64,000 nucleotides of DNA from Saccharofermentans sp. (GCA_024684815.1 JAIKWL010000046.1:1-64000); one strand, 5' to 3'. Positions 25,805-34,118 are shown, counted from the stretch's first letter. Translations and numbers: made by a program. The notes: generated by a model from the letters alone, not told the origin.

Positions 25805-27010
25805 TCAGCCGATACCTTCTTTTTCCTTGAGGAGACGCTTGATCTTCTCTGTAGGATTGATGAGGCTTGAAAGGGAAGCATCGTGGTTGATAGCATCGAT
25901 AAGGAGAGCTACGAACTTGCAGAGGTTAACGTCTGCAAACCACGGAGCCTGTAAGAGTTCAGGTCTTCTGTAGATAAGGTTCGTTGCAAATACCTTATTG
26001 ATTATGCCTTCTTCGTATGCCTTGTTGAAATTATCGATTCCTTCTGTGAAAAGACCGAATGTAACGGCGCAGAATACCTTACGCGCGCCGCGTTCCTTCA
26101 TCTCTCTGGCGATGTCGATCATGGAATCACCGGATGAGATCATGTCATCAACGATGAGGATATCCATGCCTTCAACGGAATCACCCAAGAACTCGTGAGC
26201 AACGATCGGGTTTCTGCCGTTAACGACTGTTGTATAGTCTCTTCTCTTATAGAATGTTCCGAGAGGGACACCCAGGATGGAAGCATAGTACATAGCTCTT
26301 CCGATACCGCCTTCATCAGGGGAGATGATCATGAACTTGCCGTTCGAGAATGAGAGGTCAGGAACCTGACGGTACATTTCCTTGATGATCTGATATGTGG
26401 TAGGAAGGCTTTCGAACCCTGCGAGGGGAATAGCGTTTGCGACCCTCTCATCGTGAGCATCGAAAGTAATGATGTTTGCAACACCGAGATCGTAGAGCTC
26501 TTCAAGTGCGAAAGCGCAGTCCAAAGACTCTCTTGCGTTTCTCTTGTGCTGACGGCTCTCGTAAAGGAACGGCATTATGACGTTTATCCTTCTTGATTTA
26601 CCGGAGCAGGCAAGGATTACGCGCTTGAGATCCTGATAGTGATCGTCAGGGCTCATTCTGTTATCCTGACCGAACATCTTGTAGGTGCATGAGCAGTTCA
26701 TGACATCGCTTATGAGGTAGAGGTCATGTCCTCTTACTGTGTTTTTTACGACAGCCTTACCTTCTCCGGATGAGAATCTCGCATTTTCCACGGGGATCGT
26801 ATAGTCCTCACGGAAGAAGCCCGGATAAGTATTGACGATCTGTTCCTTCTGGTATTCGGAACGCCTCTTGTTGAGATAGAAGTTTACCTTCTCGGTAAAT
26901 TCCTCACTGCCCCTCAAAGCAATAAGACCGATAGGTCCTACCGGCGCCATGGGGTTGTCGCCGTATTGGTCGTAGCGGGAATAAGCCTTCTCGTCAGATG
27001 CTGATGTCAT
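25805..27010 (-). CDS. prs: Ribose-phosphate pyrophosphokinase, long form, paralogue 1
   Basis: The enzyme makes PRPP from ribose 5-phosphate and ATP for nucleotide, His and Trp synthesis. At 401 residues it is longer than classical Prs (about 315), with an N-terminal extension before the FSSGEGKAVVKNTVRGHDL strand. Catalytic parts are present: FDAHDERVANAIPL (His), SPDEGGIGRA, the flexible-loop FYKRRD with the KRR triad, and the PRPP-binding VDDMISSGDSM. These match B. subtilis Prs positions around His130, Lys197, Arg199 and the DDxxxxGxT/S loop. A second copy lies just upstream on the same strand. Confidence 0.9.
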   Translation of the reverse strand: MTSASDEKAYSRYDQYGDNPMAPVGPIGLIALRGSEEFTEKVNFYLNKRRSEYQKEQIVNTYPGFFREDYTIPVENARFSSGEGKAVVKNTVRGHDLYLISDVMNCSCTYKMFGQDNRMSPDDHYQDLKRVILACSGKSRRINVIMPFLYESRQHKRNARESLDCAFALEELYDLGVANIITFDAHDERVANAIPLAGFESLPTTYQIIKEMYRQVPDLSFSNGKFMIISPDEGGIGRAMYYASILGVPLGTFYKRRDYTTVVNGRNPIVAHEFLGDSVEGMDILIVDDMISSGDSMIDIAREMKERGARKVFCAVTFGLFTEGIDNFNKAYEEGIINKVFATNLIYRRPELLQAPWFADVNLCKFVALLIDAINHDASLSSLINPTEKIKRLLKEKEGIG

Positions 27011-27048
27011 AATTGCAGCCTGCCTTTCATGCTTTAAATTGGTTTTTC

Positions 27049-28266
27049 TTATTCTGTAAATTCATCGAAAACCTCCTCGATCCTTATCTGGCTCGCAAGA
27101 TCTCTTAATCTTGAAGTCGAGTTGATAAGATCGTAGATGGATTCGTCAGAATTCAGTGCGTCGATTATCCTTGCGACGTACGGTACCATGTTGGCACGCA
27201 GGTACCATTCGCGCGACAGGAGTTCTTCCGGGGCATAGATAAGGTTGGTCGTGCAGATGCACTTGATAATTCCTTCTTCGTATGCCTTATCGAAAACTTC
27301 AAGCCCGTCAGTGAACAGTCCGAACGGCGCAAGACAGTATATGTCCTTTGCACCTCTGCATTTGAGCTGATCGGCTGTTCTGAGCATAGTGTTTCCTGAA
27401 TTGATCATGTCATCGATCAGCAGGATGTCTTTGCCCTTAACGTCATCACCCAGGAACTTGAATTCGCGGATAGGATGTTCTCCGTTGACTTTCACAGTGT
27501 AGTCACGGTGACGGTAGAATACACCCAAAGGAAGGTTAAGGTGCGAAGAGTAAAAAATAGCCCGTGATATTCCGGTCTCATCCGGACTTACTACGAGCGT
27601 ATGTTCCTTATCCATTCTGATCGATCCGTAACGGTTCAAAAGAGCTGATGTTATCTTGAACTGACAGCGCGGCATCTCGATGGACATAAGCGGTACCGCA
27701 TTTGCTATCCTCTCATCGTGCGGATCGAATACAATGAGATTCGCAACTCCTAATTTATACAGTTTTTTGAGCATATCGGCGCAGTCGTAGGATTCTCTGT
27801 GTGAATCAAGCTTTTCGCGCCTGCCCTCATATACGAAAGGCATAATGACATTGATCCTTTTAGCCTTTCCCTTGAGAACGGATATTATCCTCAAAAGATC
27901 CATATACTGGTCATCGGGGGAGATGACATGTGTGCCCTCGAGGATATCGTATTCAAAACTGCGTGCAAGAACATCGGTGATAACGAAGATATCATGTCCT
28001 CTGACGCTCTCTAAGATACCGAACTTGCCCTCGCCGGTCTGGAACCTGGTGAGTTCGGACTCGATAATGTAATCCTCACGTGCATAGCCGGGATCGTTTG
28101 CATAGATATTACCGGGTCTTTGTGCGCGGAGCTTTCTCTTCTCGGAAAGCACGTCCGAGACCTGCCGGACAAAATCTTTGTTGGAAGTGTGTGCAATTAT
28201 GCCAATCGGGCCGAAAGGTGCCAAATATGTATCCTTATAGCCTGTATTGACATATAAGTCACTCAT
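27049..28266 (-). CDS. Ribose-phosphate pyrophosphokinase paralogue 2, catalytic lysine replaced
   Basis: The 405-residue protein is clearly a paralogue of the product of the next gene: same length, same N-terminal extension, same order of motifs (FDPHDERIANAVPL, IDDMINSGNTM). It differs where catalysis occurs. The flexible-loop KRR reads FYRHRD, so the lysine equivalent to B. subtilis Lys197 is arginine, and SPDEGG reads SPDETG. It may be a regulatory subunit that assembles with paralogue 1, or an enzyme with altered kinetics. Start with AGGGGG upstream; 38 bases separate the two genes. It begins the minus-strand operon that runs to rqcH. Confidence 0.85.
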   Translation of the reverse strand: MSDLYVNTGYKDTYLAPFGPIGIIAHTSNKDFVRQVSDVLSEKRKLRAQRPGNIYANDPGYAREDYIIESELTRFQTGEGKFGILESVRGHDIFVITDVLARSFEYDILEGTHVISPDDQYMDLLRIISVLKGKAKRINVIMPFVYEGRREKLDSHRESYDCADMLKKLYKLGVANLIVFDPHDERIANAVPLMSIEMPRCQFKITSALLNRYGSIRMDKEHTLVVSPDETGISRAIFYSSHLNLPLGVFYRHRDYTVKVNGEHPIREFKFLGDDVKGKDILLIDDMINSGNTMLRTADQLKCRGAKDIYCLAPFGLFTDGLEVFDKAYEEGIIKCICTTNLIYAPEELLSREWYLRANMVPYVARIIDALNSDESIYDLINSTSRLRDLASQIRIEEVFDEFTE

Positions 28267-28300
28267 GGCAGCAGCAATCCCCCTGAAATATACTAATTAA

Positions 28301-28328
28301 ATGATATCCAAGTCATAAAATATTTCAA
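28301..28328 (-). promoter_or_regulatory. Probable promoter of the prs-prs-rqcH operon
   Basis: On the minus strand TTGAAA (28328-28323) and TATCAT (28306-28301) are 16 bases apart, about 35 bases before the start codon. Confidence 0.5.
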
Positions 28329-28364
28329 AGTACTCTAATACAAAAATTTGCACGAAAAGTACTC
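28327..28364. repeat. Direct repeat AAAGTACTC, possible operator
   Basis: AAAGTACTC occurs at 28327-28335 and 28356-28364. Each copy contains the palindrome AGTACT, and the 29-base period is close to three helical turns. The first copy abuts the -35 of the prs promoter, so a regulator bound to the pair would be placed to affect initiation. Confidence 0.4.
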
Positions 28365-28377
28365 AAAAGATTGTTCA

Positions 28378-28983
28378 TTATTTGCATACCTCATCAGAGA
28401 TAGCCTGTTTCAGATCATTTATTCCTGATTTTTGTGGGTTTGTCTCATAATTTGACACAGCAAAAACCCTTGCGTCTTCAGCAAAATCAAGACATTTTGA
28501 CATCATCTGAAGCTGTTTCCTGACCTGCTGGGCCGAGAGCTTATCGCACTTGGTAAATATCAGAAAATAGGGAAGATTGCAGCTGTTAAGGTAATTTAGC
28601 ATGCTGATATCGTCATCTGAAGGCTCATGTCTGATATCTATCAGCAGAAGTACGAGGTCGATCCCTTTCCTTACTCTGAAGTAATTGTCGCAAAGGCTTG
28701 AAAACCCCGCCGATTTTGTCTTTGATGCTTTGGAAAAGCCGTAGCCGGGAAGATCGGCAAGGATTGCCTGACTGTCCATATCAAAATAGATTATCTGCTG
28801 AGTCTTGCCCGGTGTCTGTGATACCCTGGCAAGTTTTTTGGATCCTCCAAGTGCATTTACCAGTGAGGACTTTCCCACATTAGATCTTCCGGCAAGTACG
28901 ATCTCGGGGATATTATCGTCCGGCAGGTCTTTTACCGAAGCGCATGTCTTAAGATATCTGATCTTTCCGTAATTAATTCCCAT
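28378..28983 (-). CDS. engB: Ribosome-biogenesis GTPase EngB/YsxC
   Basis: This GTPase is needed for late 50S assembly. The 201-residue protein has G1 GRSNVGKSSLVNALGG near residue 30, G3 DLPGYG near 80 and G4 TKCDKL near 138, with the usual EngB C-terminus. The start at 28983 gives the family length and an N-terminus typical of EngB (GINYGKIRYLKTCASV). A longer form from 29082 would add 33 residues without homology and run through an inverted repeat. The SD is weak (AAGAGC). Confidence 0.93.
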   Translation of the reverse strand: MGINYGKIRYLKTCASVKDLPDDNIPEIVLAGRSNVGKSSLVNALGGSKKLARVSQTPGKTQQIIYFDMDSQAILADLPGYGFSKASKTKSAGFSSLCDNYFRVRKGIDLVLLLIDIRHEPSDDDISMLNYLNSCNLPYFLIFTKCDKLSAQQVRKQLQMMSKCLDFAEDARVFAVSNYETNPQKSGINDLKQAISDEVCK

Positions 28984-29006
28984 AAATAGCTCTTGTATAT
29001 AACTCT

Positions 29007-29022
29007 GTTCAAAGTGTTGAAC
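29007..29022. repeat. Inverted repeat GTTCAA-N4-TTGAAC
   Basis: This perfect six-base inverted repeat lies in the divergent region between engB (starts 28983, minus) and comEC (starts 29105, plus). Its orientation (GTTC outside, GAAC inside) is opposite to the Gram-positive LexA box GAAC-N4-GTTC, so it is not an SOS box. It is directly followed by the TTGTCG array. Confidence 0.5.
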
Positions 29023-29048
29023 TTGTCGTTTTTGTCGGTTGTTTGTCG
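29023..29048 (+). repeat. TTGTCG box array upstream of comEC
   Basis: TTGTCG occurs at 29023, 29032 and 29043, with a degenerate TTGTACG after it and an inverted CGACAA at 29077-29082. Steps are 9 and 11 bases, about one helical turn. The first 15 bases are identical to an array at 43088-43102 upstream of the pilus-like operon. Confidence 0.55.
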
Positions 29049-29092
29049 GTATTTGTACGAAAGTTGAGACTAAAACCGACAAAGCTCCGCAT

Positions 29093-29098
29093 TAGAAT
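29093..29098 (+). promoter_or_regulatory. Possible -10 giving a leaderless comEC mRNA
   Basis: TAGAAT ends seven bases before the A of the comEC ATG, the standard distance from -10 to the transcription start, so the mRNA could begin at the start codon. No SD precedes the ATG, and an in-frame TAG at 29093 excludes an upstream start. No consensus -35 is seen. Confidence 0.4.
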
Positions 29099-29104
29099 TT
29101 TAAC

Positions 29105-31507
29105 ATGAAGGACTTTTATGGCAAAACAAGACAGAATAACGGTTTTCAGGCACTTAGAGAGGTTATTCTTCTAAGTCCTGATCAGTTTGCACGATATTTA
29201 TTGATCGTATCATCAAAACGACCGTGTCTGATACCTGCGGTCCTTATGCTTTTATGCTGTTACCTCAGTTTTTATTTTGCTTCGGTTATTCCCGCTATAA
29301 TCATGAGCTTTGCTGTGTTGATGTTTGCGGTATGTCTCAAGCCCTCACATTTTGCTTTGTGTCAAAGCAACGTTAATAAAAGCGGGTGTCTGATCATCTC
29401 TGCTTTTTTGTGCATGGCATTGGTATTTTCGGGTTATTTTATAAGTTCGGACCTGAAATATGAGTGTGAGACGGGAGAGTGTCAATACATTTGCCATATC
29501 ACGGATGTGTCTTACGATCTTTCGGGGGATGCGGATGTAACCGTAAGGCTTGAAAACGGAGCCCGCGTGAAACTTAGGTTCAGGGATGAAAAACAGGATC
29601 TTTTATCTCTTGATCCGGGCGATTGTTTGAAAATATACGGAAAACTTAAGGTTCCTGATAAAGCGGGCAATCCGGGAGAATTCGATTACAGAGAATATTT
29701 AAGATCCCGGGGCATCCTATATATTTTTTCATGTGAGCATTATAAAGTCATCCGAAAATCACGGTTCCCGATTAATATCTTTGCAGATCTTCAGAGATTC
29801 TTCTTCGATCTCAAAAAATGCGCGGTAGATACAGTTACTTCAGGTTTTGATGAGACATATACCGCAATTGCGGCCGGAGTCTGCACAGGTGATAAGTCCC
29901 TTGTAAATGACGATATCATACGTGATTTCAGACTATCGTGCTGCTCACATCTTCTTGCCGTGTCCGGTACGCACTTTGCGGGTTTTCTTGCGTGCCTTCC
30001 GCTTTTCCTTGAAATGCTGAACATTAAGCGCAGAAAGGCTTTTGTCATACACGTTGTCTTTGCGCTGTTGATCGGCTGTATGACAGGCTGGACTGATTCG
30101 GTTACAAGGTCAGCGGTAATGAGCATCTGCATATTTGCCATGAGAGACTGGGTCTCTGCCGTAAGTCTTGCCTCGGTCGTAATGATCGCAGCAGATCCGT
30201 TCTCGCCGATGTCTTCAGGATTCAAGATGAGCTTTTGTGCCGTAATTGCGATTAAACTCTTTAGTGGAAGGCTAGCCCGTCTTTTTAAGTGTTTACGCCT
30301 TGGTAAACGTTTATCGGGGATGCTTGCTGCTCCTGTTGCCGCGATGCTCGGCATGATCCCTTTCTGGGAAGATATCTCGATGAGACCTGATCTTTTGCAT
30401 ATGGTGATCCAGATAGCTGCTTCTTTTGCTGCGCAAACGGCCTGCACCTGCTTTGTCCCGTGCCTTATCCTTTGCTCGCTCCTGCCGTTCTGGGCTTGCT
30501 ATCTTTCAGCTCCTGTACTGCTCTGTCTAAAGGCGCTGATGCTTATTGTTAAGAATGGTGCTTCCTTAACTGAAAAGTCCGGAGCTGCTTTTCATCCGGG
30601 AAAACCGTTTCTTGCAGCACTTGCGGTCGCTTTATTCCTCTTTATGCTTCCTGCATGCCTTGTAAAAAGGCTGTTTCAAAAGTTTTCTGCTGTTGTTCTT
30701 GCAGTAGCGTTAGGTTTTGAAATGATCCGGGTCCTGAATAAACCCGTCTGCCGTGTGGTCTTTGCTGATGTCGGCCAGGGCGACTGCTGTCTTATCATGA
30801 CTCCTGATATGTCCTGTCTCATTGACGGAGGCACATATGAAAAGGGTGATTCTACTGTGAGGGATATCCTGGATTATTACGGCATATATCAGGTCGATAT
30901 ATGCATTATGAGCCACTGGGATGCTGATCACGCAGGAGGCATTGCAGCTCTTTTCGGGCAGGGAAGGACAAGGATCATATCAGCGAACTATGTTCCGTCC
31001 TTTGATGACCGTGATAAAGATGTGGAGGAATTCTTCAAAGCCACCGGTCTGAACGGTGATCTGAAAAATGATTTTCTCAGTCAGCTTCAGCTCCTCACGG
31101 CAGGAGAACGGATTGATCTTTCAGAACAGGTGTATCTTGATGTGCTCTATCCGTCTTCTGCTTCAAATGGAGGAAATGAAAGCAGCCTGGTCCTTATGCT
31201 CCATATTATCGGAGAAGACGATACATCCATATTGTTTACGGGTGATATCGGAACCGTGACTGAATCTCAGCTGACAGGATCAGGAACAGATCTTGACTGC
31301 GACATCTTGAAGGTAGCACACCACGGTTCTAAGTATTCCTCATCGGAGGAATTTATCGAAGCCTGTTCTCCTGAAATCGCCGTGATCTCTGTTGGTGCCT
31401 ATAACTTTTACGGCCACCCGGCGCCTTCCACACTGGACAGACTCGATTCATACGGCTGCATAGTTTTCAGGACTGATGAGGAGGGGGCGGTGATGATGGA
31501 ATATTGA
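29105..31507 (+). CDS. comEC: ComEC/Rec2-type DNA-uptake channel protein
   Basis: ComEC forms the inner-membrane channel through which single-stranded DNA enters during transformation. The 800-residue protein has the classical order: N-terminal membrane helices, an OB-like extracellular domain (YECETGECQYICHI..., about residues 115-230), the Competence membrane domain with LLAVSGTHFAGF (about 280-310) and later helices to about 540. A C-terminal metallo-beta-lactamase domain follows (DVGQGDCCLI, MSHWDADHAGG, FTGDIG, VAHHGSKYSSSEE). All domains look intact. No SD is visible. holA follows two genes on, a common Firmicutes linkage. Confidence 0.94.
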   Translation: MKDFYGKTRQNNGFQALREVILLSPDQFARYLLIVSSKRPCLIPAVLMLLCCYLSFYFASVIPAIIMSFAVLMFAVCLKPSHFALCQSNVNKSGCLIISAFLCMALVFSGYFISSDLKYECETGECQYICHITDVSYDLSGDADVTVRLENGARVKLRFRDEKQDLLSLDPGDCLKIYGKLKVPDKAGNPGEFDYREYLRSRGILYIFSCEHYKVIRKSRFPINIFADLQRFFFDLKKCAVDTVTSGFDETYTAIAAGVCTGDKSLVNDDIIRDFRLSCCSHLLAVSGTHFAGFLACLPLFLEMLNIKRRKAFVIHVVFALLIGCMTGWTDSVTRSAVMSICIFAMRDWVSAVSLASVVMIAADPFSPMSSGFKMSFCAVIAIKLFSGRLARLFKCLRLGKRLSGMLAAPVAAMLGMIPFWEDISMRPDLLHMVIQIAASFAAQTACTCFVPCLILCSLLPFWACYLSAPVLLCLKALMLIVKNGASLTEKSGAAFHPGKPFLAALAVALFLFMLPACLVKRLFQKFSAVVLAVALGFEMIRVLNKPVCRVVFADVGQGDCCLIMTPDMSCLIDGGTYEKGDSTVRDILDYYGIYQVDICIMSHWDADHAGGIAALFGQGRTRIISANYVPSFDDRDKDVEEFFKATGLNGDLKNDFLSQLQLLTAGERIDLSEQVYLDVLYPSSASNGGNESSLVLMLHIIGEDDTSILFTGDIGTVTESQLTGSGTDLDCDILKVAHHGSKYSSSEEFIEACSPEIAVISVGAYNFYGHPAPSTLDRLDSYGCIVFRTDEEGAVMMEY

Positions 31508-31537
31508 ATGATAAATATCTTTTTTTCATTGAGCAAT

Positions 31538-31633
31538 ATACCTACAGAAATCTGTTTTTCGAAAAAATGCAGGTATGACGGCAGCTTATCAAGGTGCGAA
31601 ATACCTACAGAACTTAGCATCGCAGGTTGCGAC
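31538..31633 (+). repeat. Two tandem copies of a structured intergenic unit
   Basis: This lies in the 355-base gap between comEC and the GH25 gene, the only stretch over 300 bases without a gene. ATACCTACAGAA occurs at 31538-31549 and 31601-31612, 63 bases apart. Each copy is followed by a partner (TGCAGGTATGACG at 31568-31580, CGCAGGTTGCGAC at 31621-31633) that can pair with ACCTACAG. A GGT...ACC alternative pairing (31593-31605) links the two units. No known riboswitch or T-box is recognised. The rest of the gap holds only the promoter at 31808. Confidence 0.45.
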
Positions 31634-31807
31634 ATATGAATAACTGGAAAAGACTTTAAAACTTGTTGAAAGTGAATTGAGCCGACTTGAAAAGATCAGG
31701 AAAATCAATTCTTATCAGAAAAACGGAATTTGTTTGGGTGACAGTCCTGTACAAAACACCTTTGCCTTATTTTGTCCCATAAACTTCGCTGGAAAACAGG
31801 GGATGTT

Positions 31808-31816
31808 TGTTATAAT
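31808..31816 (+). promoter_or_regulatory. Extended -10 promoter TGTTATAAT before the GH25 gene
   Basis: TGTTATAAT followed by CGA is identical over 12 bases to the element at 1864. Transcription would start near 31823, 40 bases before the start codon. Confidence 0.6.
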
Positions 31817-31862
31817 CGAGATTGCATATGGGAATTGCAGGAAGGAAAAATCAAAGATATTT

Positions 31863-33065
31863 ATGAAAAGAATAAGTGGAAACAGAACAAAGCTATTGCG
31901 GACTTCGCTCGTTGCCATAATGGTGACGTCGGTTGTTTTGACGTCATTTACGGGATGCAGATCAGATCCCACAGGATATACGGAAGGAATGAGAGACGGT
32001 AATGATATCAATACGGCCGCAACTGCTGATGATAACGAACCGACAGCAACTCCTTTGCCTACCGGTTCACCGACACCGACACCTACTCCCGCACCGGCTA
32101 TCCCTCATATGAATATGCCCGACATTGATACGAAGGCACCGATGTTCCTTAATCTGCCGGAGAGTGTCAGCGTAGAAATCGGAAGTGAATTTGATGCTGA
32201 CAGATATGTCGGATATATCGATGACTGTGACAGCGACGTTTCGCTCAGTGTTGAAGGAGAGGTGGATACATCTGTTGCCGGAAGCTATCCCGTAACGCTT
32301 AAGCTGACTGATAATGCGGGCAACACCAAGTCCGGAAATATGACGGTAAAGGTTTATGTTCCGAGTTCCTCCGGCGGAGGCGGTTCCGGCGGTGGCGGAG
32401 CAGATGAACACAAGACTCTTGCTTACAGTGATTTTATGGCCAGATATCCCGGCAGCGATATTGCGTACGGTATCGATGTCTCAAGATATCAGGGTGATAT
32501 AGATTTTAAAAAAGTCAAGGCGGCAGGCTGTGAATTCGTAATGCTCAGAGCCATGATATACAACAACGGCGAATTAGGTGAGGACCGTAAGTTCGAAGAG
32601 TATTACAGGGATGCAAAGGAAGCCGGGCTTTATATCGGCGTATATTACTATTCTACTGACTGCACCATTGAAGAACTTCATGAGCATTGTAAGGAATTGC
32701 TGAAAGTGCTTGAGGACAAGGAACTTGATCTTCCGGTGGCTTTTGACTGGGAGAGCTGGAATCATTTCCAGAAATATAAGATGAGCATTGTTGATATCAA
32801 CAATCTCTTCTATGAGTTTGCCGGAATCATGGAGTCTAACGGTCTTAGTTCGATCTTATATTCAAGCAAATATTATCTTGAGATCATATGGGAGCCTGCA
32901 GGCTACGATGTCTGGCTTGCTCATTATGTGAAGGAGACGAGTTACGAAGGTGATTACACTATGTGGCAGACCGGTTCGATCGGCAAGATCGACGGCGTGT
33001 CTGAAGATTGTGATACGGATATCCTGTTTAAGAGCAGATATCCGGAGGTTTTTGGAGGACATTAA
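31863..33065 (+). CDS. GH25 muramidase-like lipoprotein
   Basis: The 400-residue protein begins with a basic lipoprotein signal peptide with lipobox FTGC (lipid-modified Cys near residue 31). A Thr-Pro repeat spacer follows, then an Ig-like DUF5011-type domain (DTKAPMFLNLPESVSVEIG..., about 95-175), a Gly/Ser linker, and a C-terminal glycoside hydrolase 25 domain (about 200-395). The GH25 marks are YGIDVSRYQGDIDF with its Asp and the catalytic Asp-x-Glu in VAFDWESW. It should cut the beta-1,4 bond of peptidoglycan from the outer face of the membrane. The start at 31863 is set by the signal peptide, although the SD (GGAAGG) is rather far. It lies between comEC and holA. Confidence 0.87.
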   Translation: MKRISGNRTKLLRTSLVAIMVTSVVLTSFTGCRSDPTGYTEGMRDGNDINTAATADDNEPTATPLPTGSPTPTPTPAPAIPHMNMPDIDTKAPMFLNLPESVSVEIGSEFDADRYVGYIDDCDSDVSLSVEGEVDTSVAGSYPVTLKLTDNAGNTKSGNMTVKVYVPSSSGGGGSGGGGADEHKTLAYSDFMARYPGSDIAYGIDVSRYQGDIDFKKVKAAGCEFVMLRAMIYNNGELGEDRKFEEYYRDAKEAGLYIGVYYYSTDCTIEELHEHCKELLKVLEDKELDLPVAFDWESWNHFQKYKMSIVDINNLFYEFAGIMESNGLSSILYSSKYYLEIIWEPAGYDVWLAHYVKETSYEGDYTMWQTGSIGKIDGVSEDCDTDILFKSRYPEVFGGH

Positions 33066-33068
33066 CTG

Positions 33069-34118
33069 ATGGCAAAGGCAAAAGCTCTTCCCAAGGGAGT
33101 ACTGAACTCCAGGCAGATGTTAAACAAGATCAGTAAAGAACCTGATTCTCTGGGGCTTTTGCTTTTGTATGGCACCGAAGACTATATGACCGACGGTGCG
33201 GTATCCATGTTAAAGAAGGCATGTCTCGGCCCCGGGGCAGAAGACATGGATTTTGCTTTGCTGGATACGAGAACAGGTGACAAGTTCGATATGGGCAAGC
33301 TCGAAGAACTTATCTCCATGCCGCCCTGGATGTCACCTAAAAGGCTTATCGTAGTTAAGCAGTCAGGACTTCCCAACAGGGAACTGACCGAAAAGGATCT
33401 TGAAATATTGAAGAATATTCCTTCTTCAGCGGTCGTTGCCTTTTTCGAGGATTCGGCAGACAGCAGGAAGAAGGCATTTAAGGCATTCCTTCAGTATGGA
33501 ACAGTTGCTTCGATGAACGGATTTGAGGATAACGAGCTCATAGGATGGATATCGAACAGATTTGGAAAAGAAAACCTCAGGATCGGCTTTGATGCCGCCA
33601 ATTCAATGGCTTCAAGATGTTCCGGCAATATGATGGAACTCGTAAACGAGATAAACAAGCTTACTCTTTACTGCCAGAGCAAAGGCTATACGGAGATAAC
33701 ACCTGAGATAGTTGAACTCTGCTGTCCTGCTGATCTGAGCGGAAAGATCTTCGATATCATGGATGCCTGCGGGAGCGGCAATGCAAACATTGCACTCGGA
33801 ACGCTCGATAAACTCATCGCAAACAAAGAACCCCTGGTAAAGATCAGGGCATCAATAGCAGGTCACATAAAAGCACTGATAATGGCAAAAGAAGCCGGAA
33901 ATCCCGGAGTTCTTGTCGATCGGACGGGAATGAACGATTTCAGGGCAAAGAAGCTCTGCTCACAGGCAAGGAGCTTTGAAATGAAAGAACTGATAAAGCT
34001 TTATCTGGCTGCTGCCGACTCGGACAGCGATTTTAAGCACGGACTTATAGATGAGCGGTATTCTTTGGAGATAGTCCTGGTCAAGGCTTCAGCATTTGGC
34101 GGCAACAGAGCAGTTTGA
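33069..34118 (+). CDS. holA: DNA polymerase III subunit delta
   Basis: HolA is the clamp-loader subunit that opens the beta sliding clamp. The 349-residue protein matches the Firmicutes delta form: LLLYGTEDYMTDGAVSMLKK at the N-terminus (degenerate AAA+ fold without Walker A), RLIVVKQSG, NSMASRCSGNMMELVNEINKL in the lid, and a C-terminal collar domain (IRASIAGHIKALIMAKE). GGAGG ten bases upstream, inside the end of the GH25 gene, serves as SD, so the two genes are coupled. Confidence 0.9.
   Translation: MAKAKALPKGVLNSRQMLNKISKEPDSLGLLLLYGTEDYMTDGAVSMLKKACLGPGAEDMDFALLDTRTGDKFDMGKLEELISMPPWMSPKRLIVVKQSGLPNRELTEKDLEILKNIPSSAVVAFFEDSADSRKKAFKAFLQYGTVASMNGFEDNELIGWISNRFGKENLRIGFDAANSMASRCSGNMMELVNEINKLTLYCQSKGYTEITPEIVELCCPADLSGKIFDIMDACGSGNANIALGTLDKLIANKEPLVKIRASIAGHIKALIMAKEAGNPGVLVDRTGMNDFRAKKLCSQARSFEMKELIKLYLAAADSDSDFKHGLIDERYSLEIVLVKASAFGGNRAV

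Noticed and set aside
29007..29022. LexA/SOS box upstream of engB or comEC
   Set aside because: The Gram-positive box is GAAC-N4-GTTC; this palindrome is in the opposite sense.
28984..29082. Longer N-terminus of EngB
   Set aside because: It would add 33 residues without family similarity and translate through the palindrome and TTGTCG array.
31677..31862. N-terminal extension of the GH25 lipoprotein
   Set aside because: It lies upstream of and across the likely promoter and would bury the lipoprotein signal peptide inside the protein.
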